64,000 nucleotides of DNA from Bacillota bacterium (lineage in GTDB: Bacteria; Bacillota; UBA4882; UBA8346): assembly GCA_023417475.1 (NCBI GenBank), contig JAEZFP010000048.1:95196-159195 (forward strand), read 5' to 3'. Shown here one piece after another: positions 44,226 to 52,068 of this stretch. Made by a program: the position numbers and the translations under genes. Numbering within the stretch: the stretch's first letter is position 1; every line of letters begins with the position of its first letter. A model generated the notes under the pieces. That model was not told where the DNA came from, ran no database searches, and saw only the letters and a list, made by a program, of their open reading frames with translations.

Positions 44226-44474
44226 TTATAAATTATCAACAAATTCCGCCCGTTTTCTCAAAGTTACTGTCGAAATCGGCGATATGATCACTTTATTGGC
44301 CAAAATTGCCGCGGATTTATGATTTTGGTTATCCAGTTTTTCGACGCACCCTTTGGCCGCTAATTTTCCTAACAAATCCTGGATACTTTGGATTCCTTGC
44401 GTGCTTTCTAGATTGATCAACGCAATAATCTCATCGGTCCGTACCAAGGTATCGCCACCTAAATGAATGAACAA
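44226..44474 (-). CDS. remB: Extracellular matrix regulator RemB (DUF370)
   Basis: At 82 residues, it matches B. subtilis RemB/YaaB: FIHLGGDTLVRTDEIIALI and ISPISTVTLRKRAEF. RemB contributes to biofilm-matrix regulation. The true start is a TTG at 44474 placed 7 nt after AGGAGGAGA. A longer in-frame extension to 44615 overlaps the upstream gene and is not needed. The recF-side order yaaA-recF-remB-gyrB is conserved, with a DciA-like gene inserted. Confidence 0.9.
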   Translation of the reverse strand: MFIHLGGDTLVRTDEIIALINLESTQGIQSIQDLLGKLAAKGCVEKLDNQNHKSAAILANKVIISPISTVTLRKRAEFVDNL

Positions 44475-44575
44475 GTCATCTCCTCCTGTCCGGAAATCGT
44501 GGGATAATTTTTTGTGCGGAATCGCATAAACGCCAGTGCGCGCAATCGCTTGAACGCCCCAAAACGCTTCAGGTT

Positions 44576-45130
44576 CTATCGCGGATCGCCGGTCCGATAT
44601 TGACAACAACAACAAAGTGAATAATGTTTGTCAGTTAACGTTCCACATCGGGCACAACGGCGGTAACCTTCCATCTCTTTACGCTTGGTATTTTGCAATG
44701 ACTTCCGCATCATTTGGGTAAATCGGGCTTCAAGATCGGGATCTTTAATTTCTTGCGCACATTCTTGAATAAACCACTCTTCTTGATGATTCAATGGAAG
44801 TTCCGGGGCAACCACTTTTTTTTCTTCCGCGGTTATCTGGATCGGAGCCACTTTTAGCTTAATATTGCGGATCACGCCCCGGCCGAGGACTTTCTGATAA
44901 CGTTTGACAATGTCCATACTCATCAAAGTCAATTGATGCGCCAACGCCGGATTGTCGGTCTTTAAAAAAAGCGCTCCGTCTTGATAACGAACAGCCTCCA
45001 CCTTTTGCGCGAGATCAAACCCGGCAATTTTAGGCCAGTAAAAGACTGCCAACTCCCCTTTCATCCGGGTCCAGGAACCGTTCCGTTTCAGATAATTCTC
45101 AATGATTTTGTTAAATACATTCACCGACAT
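44576..45130 (-). CDS. DciA-like DUF721 protein with C-terminal Cys-rich ribbon
   Basis: At 184 residues, the first ~100 form the DUF721/DciA domain (WPKIAGFDLAQKVEAVRYQDG, then ALAHQLTLMSMDIVKRY), which in many bacteria loads the replicative helicase. The last ~25 carry CARCGTLTDKHYSLCCCCQ, resembling a zinc ribbon. AAGGAGTCG places the start at 45130, within the last 20 bp of recF. The location among replication genes supports a helicase-loading or DNA-associated role, but that role is not proven for ribbon-bearing forms. Confidence 0.8.
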   Translation of the reverse strand: MSVNVFNKIIENYLKRNGSWTRMKGELAVFYWPKIAGFDLAQKVEAVRYQDGALFLKTDNPALAHQLTLMSMDIVKRYQKVLGRGVIRNIKLKVAPIQITAEEKKVVAPELPLNHQEEWFIQECAQEIKDPDLEARFTQMMRKSLQNTKRKEMEGYRRCARCGTLTDKHYSLCCCCQYRTGDPR

Positions 45131-46223
45131 TGGTTGCGACTCCTTTAGAAACTTCAAAACGTAATGTTTCATGATCGGTGATGGGGAAATCCCCACGGTT
45201 GGTCGAGGTTAAAACAGTCTGGGCCGAACTTAATAAACACGCTAATAAATTTTTCTTACGCAAATCATCAAATTCCGACATTACGTCATCAAACAAGAGA
45301 ATTGGATATTCGCCGCGAGTCGCTTTGATCTTTTCGATCAGTCCGAGTTTTAATGCCAACACGGCTGTTCTTTGTTGTCCCTGCGACCCAAAACTGCGTA
45401 AGTCGATTCGATCGTCAAAGCTTAACCGGATATCGTCGCGATGGGGGCCGACGAGCGTGATCTGACGCTCAATCTCTTGACGTTGCACCCGGTGTAGTTC
45501 ATTTTGAAATTCCTGGCGCATCCGGGTTTCATCCCATTCGGTGAGCAGTAAGTTATTAAAACTGCTATAGCTCATTTTCAAATCTTCAACATTCCCGCTG
45601 ATATCAATTTGGGCTTTTTGAGCATATGGCAATACGTCAAGTATCATTGCCAGCCGATACTTGATTACCTTGAGTCCTTTTTCAATCAGTTGTTCATCCC
45701 AAACCGTCAACTCCACCGGGGCGGGTTGGGACTTTAACAACCGGTTCCGCTGTTGTAACACTCGTTGGTAATTATAATAAATAAATCGATAATGCGGTTC
45801 GGTTTGGGCCAGATAAAAATCTAGAAAATCCCGGCGATGTTGCGGACCTCCTTTGACGATCTGCAAATCATCCGGAGCAAAGATGACTACGGGGATTCTT
45901 CCGAATAACTCTTGATTCTTACAAACTTGACCATCAATTTTGATCCGTTTTTCATGATGGCCGATACCGATCTCAATTTGTGACTGGGTTATTTCCTGTT
46001 GAAAAAGACCTTTCAAAAAGCAGCTATCATGTTCCCAGCGGATTAATTCGTCATCTTTGCGCGTCCGAAACGAACGACCAATGCATAACAGAGCGATCGC
46101 CTCAAGAATATTGGTTTTTCCCTGGGCATTTTGTCCGTAAAAGATATTGATATGCGGTGAGAAATGTAAAATTTGGGAATCGTAGTTGCGGAAATTTTTT
46201 AGATTCAGTTCAGTAATGGGCAT
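45111..46223 (-). CDS. recF: DNA replication and repair protein RecF
   Basis: SMC-like ATPase that loads RecA at gaps. Walker A is FYGQNAQGKTNILEAI, the ABC signature lies in LRSFGSQGQQRTAVLALKL, and Walker B is YPILLFDDVMSEFD. At 370 residues it is the normal length. The start ATG at 46223 is 5 bp after the yaaA stop with no strong ribosome-binding site, so translation is likely coupled. It overlaps the next gene by 20 bp. Confidence 0.96.
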   Translation of the reverse strand: MPITELNLKNFRNYDSQILHFSPHINIFYGQNAQGKTNILEAIALLCIGRSFRTRKDDELIRWEHDSCFLKGLFQQEITQSQIEIGIGHHEKRIKIDGQVCKNQELFGRIPVVIFAPDDLQIVKGGPQHRRDFLDFYLAQTEPHYRFIYYNYQRVLQQRNRLLKSQPAPVELTVWDEQLIEKGLKVIKYRLAMILDVLPYAQKAQIDISGNVEDLKMSYSSFNNLLLTEWDETRMRQEFQNELHRVQRQEIERQITLVGPHRDDIRLSFDDRIDLRSFGSQGQQRTAVLALKLGLIEKIKATRGEYPILLFDDVMSEFDDLRKKNLLACLLSSAQTVLTSTNRGDFPITDHETLRFEVSKGVATNVGECI

Positions 46224-46228
46224 TCGCG

Positions 46229-46447
46229 TTATTCGTGTTTGACATAATAGGTTTCTTTCCGGACCGTCACCCGATCGCCGGGAACTAATTTTCGTCCTCG
46301 TTGTGTTTCTATTTCTTCGTTCACTGAAACCATTCCTTCCGAGATCAAAAATTTTGCTTCGATTCCCGATCCGACAATTGCAGCCCACTTCAGAAACTGT
46401 CCCAAATTAATTTGGTCGGTATCAATGTTTACGATATGATCTGCCAT
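46229..46447 (-). CDS. yaaA: S4-domain RNA-binding protein YaaA
   Basis: At 72 residues it consists of a single S4 RNA-binding domain (LGQFLKWAAIVGSGIEAK, then VNEEIETQRGRKLVPGD). It is linked to large-subunit assembly in B. subtilis. TAGGAGGAG precedes the ATG at 46447. It is the usual dnaN-recF intervening gene. A 395-bp region with the 21-bp array separates it from dnaN. Confidence 0.93.
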   Translation of the reverse strand: MADHIVNIDTDQINLGQFLKWAAIVGSGIEAKFLISEGMVSVNEEIETQRGRKLVPGDRVTVRKETYYVKHE

Positions 46448-46541
46448 GATATGAACTACTCCTCCTAAAGACTTGAAATTTTTCGCTGTCTTAATTACAT
46501 TATGACGGAAAAGCGGAACCCTATTGGTCCGCCGGATTTTT

Positions 46542-46793
46542 TTATCCACGGCAATAATTTATTTATTAACAAAATGAGCTTATTTAGTCACAGAAATAGA
46601 TCAGTTATTCACATAAATAGATCACTTATCCACAAAACATTCTCACTTATTAACAAAATAAGCTTGTTCCATAACAAAATGAGCTCGGTTATCCCCAAAA
46701 ATAGATCGTTTATTAACAAAACATTCTCACTTATTCACAAAATGAGCTTGTTGAGTGATTGAACGAGCTTATTTCGTCACGAAATCGCTTCTC
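46542..46793. repeat. 21-bp phased array of DnaA-box-like sites (array 3)
   Basis: Twelve registers start at 46542 and recur every 21 bp to 46773. First nine bases include TTATCCACG, TTATTAACA (three times), TTAGTCACA, TTATTCACA (twice), TTATCCACA and TTATCCCCA. Three registers (46668, 46752, 46773) are degenerate. The second half of the unit is of three kinds (AAATAGATC, AAACATTCTCAC, AAATGAGCT). Their order repeats, so 46605-46688 and 46689-46772 form an 84-bp higher-order repeat. It lies between dnaN and yaaA, 3 kb from the origin. Confidence 0.93.
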
Positions 46794-46822
46794 CGGTTTG
46801 GCTTATAAGCGTAAGAGTAAAG

Positions 46823-46848
46823 TTAAAGCCAGGTAACCCTGGCTTTAA
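46823..46848 (-). terminator. Hairpin at the dnaN stop
   Basis: TTAAAGCCAGG (46823-46833) pairs with CCTGGCTTTAA (46838-46848). The dnaN stop codon lies in the stem. On the minus strand it is followed by a poor U-tract (CTTTACTC), so termination may be partial. Confidence 0.6.
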
Positions 46849-47942
46849 ACAGAAAGTTTCAACGGCATTACGACGTACCGATAATCCTCTTGTCCTTCAC
46901 CGAGTAAAAGTACGGGTTTTTGATCCTGGATATACTTGATTATTATCGAATCGTCATCAACTGTCTTTAAAAACTCCAGGATAAAGCGAGCGTTAAAACC
47001 AATATCAATATCAGGACCCTCGGCTTCGATCTCTAATTCCTCGTAAGATCTTCCCTTATCCGGTTCTTTGGCGGTAATCACCATTTGTTGCTCTTTCAAA
47101 CTTAACTTAATTGAGAAACTGACCAAAGCGGTTCGCTCCAGCGCTTCAATCAACTTGGAACGGTTTACTTTAGCCGAACCGTTGAAATCTTTAGGGATAA
47201 CCTGTTCGTAGCGAGGAAATTGGGCTTCCACCAATCTGGATGAGAAAGTAATTCCCGCGCCTTTGACGAAGATTAGTTTTTCATCAAACTGAATTTTTAA
47301 ACTCTCATCAAGTAACGTTCCGAAGATATTGGCCAACTCTTTCAGAGCCCGTACCGGAACTAAGGCGTTTTTCTGGACTTCGCTTTTAATTGCTAAATCC
47401 TTAATTGCCAACCGATTGACATCAGTCGCCACCAAACGGAGATTATTCTCAGTAAATTCCCATAAAATGCTGGATAAAAACGGGCGGGGATCTTCAGCCA
47501 ATGTTGCATAAATCGTCTGTTTGATCGCTTCTTTGGCTTGTTCGCCGTTAATTTCGAAAACTTGCTCGTTTTTGATCTCCGGAAAGTTTGGAAACTCTTC
47601 AATCGGCAAGGTGGGAAGTTGATAGGTTGAATGATGGCTCTTGATATTGACCATCTTTGCGTTTTCATCGTATTCAATGGTTACCGGTGTCGACGGTAGA
47701 TGACGGATGATCTCAACGAAAGTTTTTCCCGGCAACACAACGGATCCGGCTGCAATAATTTGAATATTGGGAACCCTCGCCTCAATTGCAATTTCCAAAT
47801 CGGTCGCAACACAGCGTAGACTATCAATCTTCGTTTCCAGCAATATACCGGTTAAAATAGGCAACGTTGATTTGGTGGCTAATGCTCGAGCCGTTATTTG
47901 AAGAAAGCGGGCTAACTCGTCTTGTTGACAAACAATATTCAT
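46845..47942 (-). CDS. dnaN: DNA polymerase III sliding clamp (beta subunit)
   Basis: Ring-shaped processivity clamp. At 365 residues it has the three-domain fold with marks LARFLQITARALATKSTLP, GKTFVEIIRHLP near residue 73, and the terminal VVMPLKL. AGGGGGATG precedes the ATG. It is downstream of dnaA on the same strand, with a DnaA-box-containing 237-bp spacer between. Confidence 0.97.
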   Translation of the reverse strand: MNIVCQQDELARFLQITARALATKSTLPILTGILLETKIDSLRCVATDLEIAIEARVPNIQIIAAGSVVLPGKTFVEIIRHLPSTPVTIEYDENAKMVNIKSHHSTYQLPTLPIEEFPNFPEIKNEQVFEINGEQAKEAIKQTIYATLAEDPRPFLSSILWEFTENNLRLVATDVNRLAIKDLAIKSEVQKNALVPVRALKELANIFGTLLDESLKIQFDEKLIFVKGAGITFSSRLVEAQFPRYEQVIPKDFNGSAKVNRSKLIEALERTALVSFSIKLSLKEQQMVITAKEPDKGRSYEELEIEAEGPDIDIGFNARFILEFLKTVDDDSIIIKYIQDQKPVLLLGEGQEDYRYVVMPLKLSV

Positions 47943-48179
47943 TTTTCATCCCCCTATTCACAACTATCTTTTATTTTATTTAATATTAGAAATAAGATCA
48001 GTCGTAGTATTAGGCGCTGTTGATATGTGGATAACTCTTAAAACCCTTGATACATATTTGTTTTAGAGTTTGATTCATTGTGGATAAAATGATCAACAAT
48101 TCACAAATTAACACAATTCACAAAATTAGACCCCTGTGGATAACTTTTATCCACAGATTGTTCGTTATATATCCACAGT
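47943..48179. promoter_or_regulatory. DnaA-box cluster between dnaA and dnaN (origin part)
   Basis: AT-rich spacer with boxes TGTGGATAA at 48026-48034, 48079-48087 and 48135-48143, TTATCCACA at 48147-48155, and a near-match ATATCCACA at 48169-48177. It corresponds to the downstream element of bipartite Bacillus-type origins and also holds the dnaN promoter region. Confidence 0.85.
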
Positions 48180-49508
48180 TTATTGACCGAGTTTGTGGAT
48201 TAAATTTTTGACGATGCGATCCACTTCCATATCAGATTTCATCAAGTCCTGAATCTTCTCATAGGCATGGATGACAGTTGTATGATCCCTGCCGCCGAAT
48301 TCTTGTCCGATTTTGGGTAACGAATAATCGGTCAATTCCCGGACCAAATACATTGCGATCTGGCGTGGAAAAGCGACATTTTTCGATCGTCGCTGCGCTT
48401 TTAACTCATCCACTTCGATATCGAAAAACTCTGAGACGGCTTGTTGGATCAAGGGAATGGTCACCCGTTTAGATTTGGAGGAATTGACATCTTTTAAAAC
48501 TTCATTGGCCAGTTCCAAGTTGACCTGTTTGTTATGAAATGAGGCATAGGCAATAATCCGGATTAAGGTTCCTTCCAATTCGCGAATATTGGAATTGATC
48601 TGATCGGCAATATTGACGATAACGTCATTGGGTAGATTCCAACCCTCCAACGCCGCTTTTTTTCGTAAAATGGCGATCCGGGTCTCTAAATCGGGCGCCT
48701 GAATATCGGTGATCAAGCCCCATTCAAAGCGGGAACGCAGACGGTCTTCCAAAGTCGGGATCTCTTTCGGCGGCCGGTCGCTGGATATCACAATCTGTTT
48801 TCCCGATTCATACAACGTGTTAAAGGTGTGAAAAAATTCTTCTTGGGTACTTTCCTTCCCAACAAAAAATTGAATATCATCAATCATCAACACTTCGACA
48901 TTGCGATAGGTGTCACGAAATTGGGGCGTCCGATTATAACGGATGGCATTGATCAACTCGTTGGTGAATTTTTCGGAGGAAACGTAAACTACGCGGTAGT
49001 TGGCGTGATTTTTTAACACAAATTGACCGATCGCCTGCATTAAGTGAGTTTTTCCCAGACCAACGCCGCCATAGATAAATAAAGGGTTGTAGGCTTTCCC
49101 CGGCGCTTCGGCAACTGCTAACGAAGCCGCGTGGGCAAAACGGTTGCTTTCGCCAACCACAAAACTTTCGAAGGTGTATTTTGGGTTTAATTGGCCGGGT
49201 TGAGCGGGACTTACTTGAGTTTGAGTGACAACCGGAGCGATTTTCTGGATCGATTCCTCCCGGTCGGGAGTGACAAATTTAATCTCGATCTCAGCATCGG
49301 CAATTTCTTTGATCGTTGCCGATAACAATGGCGAATATCTTGATTCAAGCCAATCCCTGGCGAAATCATTTGGGACTTCCACCAACATCACCTTATCATC
49401 AAATGAAACAGGTTTCGTTGGCTTCAACCAGGTTTCGAAACTTGGTTTACTTAGAAACGACGAAACTGCTTCCAAGGTTTTTTCCCAAATGACGACAAAA
49501 TCTTCCAT
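48180..49508 (-). CDS. dnaA: Chromosomal replication initiator protein DnaA
   Basis: Initiator AAA+ ATPase of 442 residues. Domain III has Walker A GGVGLGKTHLMQAIG and Walker B LMIDDIQFF. Domain IV ends with the DnaA-box-recognising GGRDHTTVIHAYEKI. GAGGTG precedes the ATG. Domain I starts SFLSKPSFETWLKPTKPV. It is divergent from rpmH across the origin. Confidence 0.98.
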   Translation of the reverse strand: MEDFVVIWEKTLEAVSSFLSKPSFETWLKPTKPVSFDDKVMLVEVPNDFARDWLESRYSPLLSATIKEIADAEIEIKFVTPDREESIQKIAPVVTQTQVSPAQPGQLNPKYTFESFVVGESNRFAHAASLAVAEAPGKAYNPLFIYGGVGLGKTHLMQAIGQFVLKNHANYRVVYVSSEKFTNELINAIRYNRTPQFRDTYRNVEVLMIDDIQFFVGKESTQEEFFHTFNTLYESGKQIVISSDRPPKEIPTLEDRLRSRFEWGLITDIQAPDLETRIAILRKKAALEGWNLPNDVIVNIADQINSNIRELEGTLIRIIAYASFHNKQVNLELANEVLKDVNSSKSKRVTIPLIQQAVSEFFDIEVDELKAQRRSKNVAFPRQIAMYLVRELTDYSLPKIGQEFGGRDHTTVIHAYEKIQDLMKSDMEVDRIVKNLIHKLGQ

Positions 49509-49539
49509 ATAAATTTACACCTCATAAGTTATTCAGACC

Positions 49540-49772
49540 TGTGAATAAATTGTGGAAAACTTTCAAAACCTATACCGTGACTGATTTTCCGGCTTTTAAA
49601 AATTGCCAATAAAAAGCTGGCAACGGCTGATAATTAAGGTTATCCACAAATTTTAAGTTATCCACAAAATTATACACACCCTGTGGATAATTTTTAAACT
49701 CCTAATAATAATAACAAAATCTCTAACTTTTGGCAAATCAAAAATCCGTTGGAGCGATGGCATTTATCCACA
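49540..49772. promoter_or_regulatory. oriC: oriC region upstream of dnaA
   Basis: DnaA boxes lie at 49540-49548 (TGTGAATAA), 49640-49648 and 49658-49666 (TTATCCACA), 49670-49678 (TTATACACA), 49682-49690 (TGTGGATAA) and 49764-49772 (TTATCCACA). The gene strand switches here (left genes minus, right genes plus), which marks the bidirectional start point. The 402-bp dnaA-rpmH spacer is otherwise noncoding. Confidence 0.92.
49703..49714 (+). promoter_or_regulatory. Candidate DnaA-trio element / unwinding site
   Basis: TAATAATAATAA gives four 5'-TAA-3' trios 12 bp after the DnaA box at 49682-49690 and leads into an AT-rich stretch. This matches the box-then-trio layout of basal unwinding systems, but the usual short GC-rich spacer is weak here. 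Confidence 0.45.
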
Positions 49773-49841
49773 GGTAAACTCCTGGCAACGGTAATTTGTA
49801 AACAAGAGATTGCCTCTTTTTTGGAGAAATTGTCTAAACTA

Positions 49842-49870
49842 TTGACACTTTACAATACCACCGTTATAAT
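49842..49870 (+). promoter_or_regulatory. Sigma-A promoter of rpmH
   Basis: TTGACA (49842-49847) and TATAAT (49865-49870), both consensus, with exactly 17 bp spacing, 40 bp before rpmH. Confidence 0.92.
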
Positions 49871-49910
49871 TATACTCGTGTATTTTTCTTTACTAGTGAG
49901 GTGAACAATT

Positions 49911-50045
49911 ATGAAGATGACTTATCAGCCGAATCGGCGCAAATATAAAAAGGATCATGGCTTTTTAGTTCGCATGTCCACCAAAGGCGGTCGTAAAACC
50001 ATCAACCGTCGCCGTGCTAAGGGCCGTAAAAGACTATCTGCGTGA
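49911..50045 (+). CDS. rpmH: 50S ribosomal protein L34
   Basis: At 44 residues it has the invariant basic pattern TYQPNRRKYKKDHGFLVRMS and ends GRKRLSA. GTGAGGTG precedes the ATG. It is first in the rpmH-rnpA-yidD-yidC operon and is transcribed from a consensus promoter away from the origin. Confidence 0.98.
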   Translation: MKMTYQPNRRKYKKDHGFLVRMSTKGGRKTINRRRAKGRKRLSA

Positions 50046-50055
50046 GATGTTATGA

Positions 50056-50427
50056 TTGAAGAATCGATATGTAATAATCAAAAAAAACTCTGATTTTCAA
50101 AAGATCTTCGAAAAAGGCCACTCAATTTCCGGTAGGTATATAGTGGTCTATTTTCTTCCTAATTTTTTGGCGCACCACCGTTTCGGGTTTTGTGTCGGCA
50201 AAAAATTAGGAACGGCGGTCACGCGCAACCGGATTAAACGGCAACTGCGCGAAGCTGCTGCCCAATACGAGACAAAAAACAATCTGGGCCTTGATATTCT
50301 TTTTGTCGCCAAGGCTTCGGTTCTTTCCGTTCAATTTAATAGTATAATTGATGAAATTTCTCATATACTTGGTATTGCGGACCTCAGATCTTCAAAAGCT
50401 TACAAAAAGATGGAGGATTCCCCATGA
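50056..50427 (+). CDS. rnpA: Ribonuclease P protein component
   Basis: Protein cofactor of RNase P, which trims tRNA 5' leaders. At 123 residues it has the RNR signature GTAVTRNRIKRQLREA and FDFQ-like SDFQKIFEKG near the N terminus. The start is a TTG at 50056 with a weak ribosome-binding site, 10 bp after rpmH. The 3' end overlaps yidD by 4 bp. Confidence 0.95.
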   Translation: MKNRYVIIKKNSDFQKIFEKGHSISGRYIVVYFLPNFLAHHRFGFCVGKKLGTAVTRNRIKRQLREAAAQYETKNNLGLDILFVAKASVLSVQFNSIIDEISHILGIADLRSSKAYKKMEDSP

Positions 50428-50633
50428 AGGGTATAATCCTTTTTTTTATTTTTATTTATAAAAGGGTTTTTTCACCTTTGATGCCCAGATCTTGTCGTTT
50501 TTATCCTTCGTGTTCCGATTATATGATTCAAGCGATAAATAAATTTGGTTTGTTTAAGGGATTACATTTAGGAATCAAACGAATTTTCCGGTGCCACCCG
50601 TTTACTAAGGGAGGATACGATCCGGTACCTTAA
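50424..50633 (+). CDS. yidD: Membrane protein insertion efficiency factor YidD
   Basis: At 69 residues it has an amphipathic N-terminal helix and the YidD Cys motif PRSCRFYPSCSDYMIQAI, ending in RCHPFTKGGYDPVP. It assists YidC-mediated membrane insertion. It overlaps rnpA by ATGA, implying translational coupling. Confidence 0.95.
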   Translation: MKGIILFFIFIYKRVFSPLMPRSCRFYPSCSDYMIQAINKFGLFKGLHLGIKRIFRCHPFTKGGYDPVP

Positions 50634-50653
50634 ACAACTGAATTCGGAAAGGA

Positions 50654-51352
50654 ATGTCTCATTTGTTTGGAATGAACTTAGACTGGCTGGTTTACATATT
50701 TAAAGATGTCTTGATTTTTTTCAATAACTACTTTAACAACTGGGGTCTATCCATTATTGTCCTGACTCTTATCTTGAAATTTATCTTATTCCCGACAACG
50801 CTTAAGCAATTCCGTTCGATGGATAAGATGAAAAGGGTTCAACCCAAGTTGAAAGAGATTCAAGACAAATATAAAGATAATCCCGAAGAAATGCAACGTC
50901 GGACCATGGAGCTATATAAAAAAGAGAATGTCAATCCGTTTGGCAGTTGCCTTCCAACATTACTGCAGATACCAATTTTAATCGGTTTCTATTATTTGCT
51001 TTCCGACCCCAAATATTTGGGCGACTTAATGAAAAACTCCCATTTTCTCGGAATTGACCTGATGGCGAAGAATAATATAATTCTAGCCGTTTTATCGGGA
51101 ATAAGCACTTTTTATCAACAGAAATTGACTACTGTGACTGCCCCGGCGGATCCTAATCAAAAGATGTTAATGTATTTTATGCCTGCATTTTTAGGTTTTA
51201 TCACCTATACGGTCAGCGCCGGTGTCGGCTTATACTGGTTCACCAGCAATTTGATTGGAATCGGACAACAATATTTGATCAATGAGTATTTTATTGTAAA
51301 AGAACACTTACAAGAGAAGAAAGATAAAGAAGAGCCCACTGAAAAAAAATAA
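50654..51352 (+). CDS. yidC: YidC/Oxa1/SpoIIIJ membrane protein insertase
   Basis: About 230 residues with five membrane segments. The conserved cytoplasmic helical hairpin is MDKMKRVQPKLKEIQDKY..., and segments IPILIGFYYLLS and GLYWFTSNLIGIGQQY follow. It is a short Gram-positive-type YidC. The ATG at 50654 is too close to AAAGGA. A TTG at 50663 or ATG at 50672 is better spaced and may be the true start. It does not start with a lipobox, unlike SpoIIIJ. Confidence 0.93.
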   Translation: MSHLFGMNLDWLVYIFKDVLIFFNNYFNNWGLSIIVLTLILKFILFPTTLKQFRSMDKMKRVQPKLKEIQDKYKDNPEEMQRRTMELYKKENVNPFGSCLPTLLQIPILIGFYYLLSDPKYLGDLMKNSHFLGIDLMAKNNIILAVLSGISTFYQQKLTTVTAPADPNQKMLMYFMPAFLGFITYTVSAGVGLYWFTSNLIGIGQQYLINEYFIVKEHLQEKKDKEEPTEKK

Positions 51353-51387
51353 CTTACCTTTGCGCTCAAAGGAGGGTATAGTAAATA

Positions 51388-52029
51388 ATGAAATCAGTCG
51401 TAAAAGTCGGAAAAACTTCAGAAGAAGCGATCGCCGAAGCCTTACGGGAACTTGGTGTGAATCGTGAGCAAGTTGATATCCAAATCGCTGAAGAAAGTAC
51501 CAAATCGCTGTTAGGTTTTATCACTACCAAAACGTATAAAGCGACGGTAACGGTAAAAGAGGATTTGGCTCAAATCGCGGGACTTTTTCTCCGCGAAATG
51601 TTGGTGAACATGGGAGTACCGGCTCAAGTCGAGATCTTTCGGAAAAAAGACTATACAACCTTGAATATTAACGGCAAAGACCTTGGAATATTGATCGGTA
51701 AACACGGACAAACTCTAGATGCCATTCAATATCTTGTTAATTTAGCGGTCAATAAAAGCCGGGTCGAAAAGGAACGAATCATCATTGACGTGGAGGGATA
51801 TCGCCGCCGCCGTGAAGAAGCCTTACGTAGATTGGCTGTGAAATTGGCTGATAAAGTGAAGCGGGAAGGAAGAAAGCAAGTTCTTGAACCAATGAGCCCG
51901 CAGGAGCGCCGGATTATCCACTCGACTCTTCAAGGATATAAAGAAGTTTTTACTTATAGTGAAGGGGAAGACCCTTACCGTCATGTAATTATATCTCCAC
52001 AAGACTTCGAGGACAGAAACCCGGTTTAA
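51388..52029 (+). CDS. khpB: RNA-binding protein KhpB (Jag)
   Basis: At 213 residues it has an N-terminal Jag domain (about 1-50), a KH domain with the modified loop IGKHGQTLDAIQYL (about 105-120), and an R3H domain near the end (PQERRIIHSTLQGY). It binds small RNAs and affects cell envelope elongation in other Firmicutes. AAAGGAGGG supports the start. It follows yidC by 35 bp, the usual order. Confidence 0.95.
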   Translation: MKSVVKVGKTSEEAIAEALRELGVNREQVDIQIAEESTKSLLGFITTKTYKATVTVKEDLAQIAGLFLREMLVNMGVPAQVEIFRKKDYTTLNINGKDLGILIGKHGQTLDAIQYLVNLAVNKSRVEKERIIIDVEGYRRRREEALRRLAVKLADKVKREGRKQVLEPMSPQERRIIHSTLQGYKEVFTYSEGEDPYRHVIISPQDFEDRNPV

Positions 52030-52068
52030 CCGGGTTTTATCTTTAATTTATGTTTTTGGGGGAAGATC

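Noticed and set aside
46502..46762. 86-codon plus-strand frame through the dnaN-yaaA array, with NRSLIHK-like heptads
   Set aside because: It is antisense to the direction of all neighbours, has no ribosome-binding site and starts inside the yaaA leader. The DnaA-box reading of the same repeats is more economical.
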